NCBI GenBank assembly: GCA_964451785.1
Contig: CAYVJG010000013.1
Location: forward strand, 1-64,000
Length of the DNA: 64,000 bases
Source of the DNA: JAJYSO01 sp964451785
GTDB lineage: Bacteria > Bacteroidota > Bacteroidia > Flavobacteriales > Flavobacteriaceae
Direction of reading: 5' to 3'
Both the position numbers and the translations under genes were made by a program. Position 1 is the stretch's first letter; the number at the start of each line of letters is the position of its first letter. Of this stretch, positions 63,129-64,000 are shown piece after piece. Under the pieces are notes generated by a model, which made no database searches, had not been told where the DNA came from, and was given only the letters and a program-made list of their open reading frames with translations.

Positions 63129-63926
63129 CTACGCTTTACCAAGAACAACAAAATATGGATTCAAGAGATTTTCTTTATTATAATTCAATTCCTGTTTCGT
63201 TGTGTAATCATACACTTGACAACCTGAAAACTTAGCTACTGCATGAGCTGCAGCGGTATCCCACTCCATAGTCGGTGCAAGTCGCGGATAAACATGAGCA
63301 GCTCCTTCTGCCACCATACAGAGCTTTAAAGAACTACCTTTACTCACCAAATTAACTTTTCCGTAACGTTTTTTACAATCATCCACAAACGCCAAAGTCT
63401 CTTCTGAAAGGTGAGATCGTGAGGCCACAATTGAAAATACCTCTGGTTGTTTTGCCTGTGTCAACACTTCACTATGGGCCACTAAGTTATTAATTTCTTC
63501 AACTGTTTCAGTTGGCTTAACTTTAGCTACAAAACTCCCTAATTCTTCTGTAGCAAAATAAAGCTTATCAGCTACCGGCCAATACACTACTCCTAAGATA
63601 GGAAGTCCATTATTAATCAAGGCTATATTAACTGTAAACTCCCCATTTTTCTTCACAAACTCTTTTGTACCATCAAGTGGATCCACCATCCAACACAATT
63701 GCCAATTTTGACGCTCTTGGTAATCCATATTTTTAATTTCTTCACTAATAATAGGGATATCCGTTGTGCTTAAATCATCGACAATAACTTTATTAGATTT
63801 TTTATCTGCCTCAGTTAAAGGAGACTGATCAGCTTTAACTTCTACGTCAAAATCATTTTGATACACATCGAGTATGGCTTTACCAGCTTTTAAAGCTGCA
63901 TTAACAGCTATTTTTAAATTATTCAT
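63129..63926 (-). CDS. cysQ: 3'(2'),5'-bisphosphate nucleotidase
   Basis: The 265-residue inositol-monophosphatase-fold enzyme removes the 3' phosphate of PAP, the by-product of sulfotransferases that inhibits them. Metal-binding motifs are MVDPLDGTKEF (Asp82, Asp85, Thr87) and EWDTAAAHAVA. It is the first gene of the operon; no promoter box was recognised in the 74 bases available upstream. Its presence together with three sulfotransferases supports the view that this operon supplies sulfation rather than cysteine synthesis. Confidence 0.96.
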   Translation of the reverse strand: MNNLKIAVNAALKAGKAILDVYQNDFDVEVKADQSPLTEADKKSNKVIVDDLSTTDIPIISEEIKNMDYQERQNWQLCWMVDPLDGTKEFVKKNGEFTVNIALINNGLPILGVVYWPVADKLYFATEELGSFVAKVKPTETVEEINNLVAHSEVLTQAKQPEVFSIVASRSHLSEETLAFVDDCKKRYGKVNLVSKGSSLKLCMVAEGAAHVYPRLAPTMEWDTAAAHAVAKFSGCQVYDYTTKQELNYNKENLLNPYFVVLGKA

Positions 63927-64000
63927 TTATTTATAAATTAAATGTAGTTTAAGCTTTATTTTACTAAATATATAAAGGTTGCACCAATAAATCTATTTTG

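Overview
The window looks like a draft chromosomal segment of a Bacteroidota bacterium, most likely a member of the Flavobacteriia. Supporting signs are a SusC/SusD pair, a PNGase F-type enzyme, an AT-rich sequence, lipoprotein signals, and promoter boxes of the Bacteroidota form TAnnTTTG. A run of exactly 100 N marks a scaffold join. No rRNA, tRNA or CRISPR array was recognised.

Layout. 0-8.5 kb: a HemJ/CopD-like membrane protein, a short-chain dehydrogenase, a PNGase F-like enzyme and a DUF6067-type glycoside hydrolase, separated by copies of a three-hairpin intergenic repeat and a 169-bp tandem repeat. 8.5-15.8 kb: a leftward operon of a zinc metalloprotease, SusC and SusD, in which the first two genes are broken. 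16.2-19.9 kb: a probable metal-uptake operon (His/Cys-rich small protein, TonB receptor, lipoprotein). 19.9-30 kb: core genes (dgt, a family 2 glycosyltransferase, mfd, a TPR protein, tag, a thioredoxin-fold protein). 30-38.2 kb: a repeat-dense accessory zone in which two AAA/DUF4143 ATPases, serS and a Panacea-type toxin-antitoxin pair each lie between near-identical direct repeats.

38.2-63.9 kb is one long leftward polysaccharide locus. It holds PglF/PglE-like enzymes, a PglC/WcaJ-like initiating transferase with an ATP-grasp ligase and a HAD phosphatase, two further glycosyltransferases, an EpsG-like polymerase, a Wzx-like flippase, a UDP-HexNAc dehydrogenase, a DUF4838 lipoprotein and three different sulfotransferases. 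Directly upstream are all the genes needed to take up sulfate, make PAPS and remove PAP: an SLC13-type permease, cysC, cysD, cysN and cysQ. No PAPS or APS reductase is in the window. The simplest reading is a self-contained system for a sulfated, uronic-acid-containing, Wzx/Wzy-type surface polysaccharide with an unusual N-acylated trideoxy-amino sugar at its reducing end. This is the most interesting system in the window.

Several genes carry lesions: susC, the metalloprotease, a four-helix-bundle gene, a second UDP-sugar dehydrogenase and two ATP-grasp remnants. Some of the indels sit in G/C runs, so base-calling error has to be excluded before they are read as biology.
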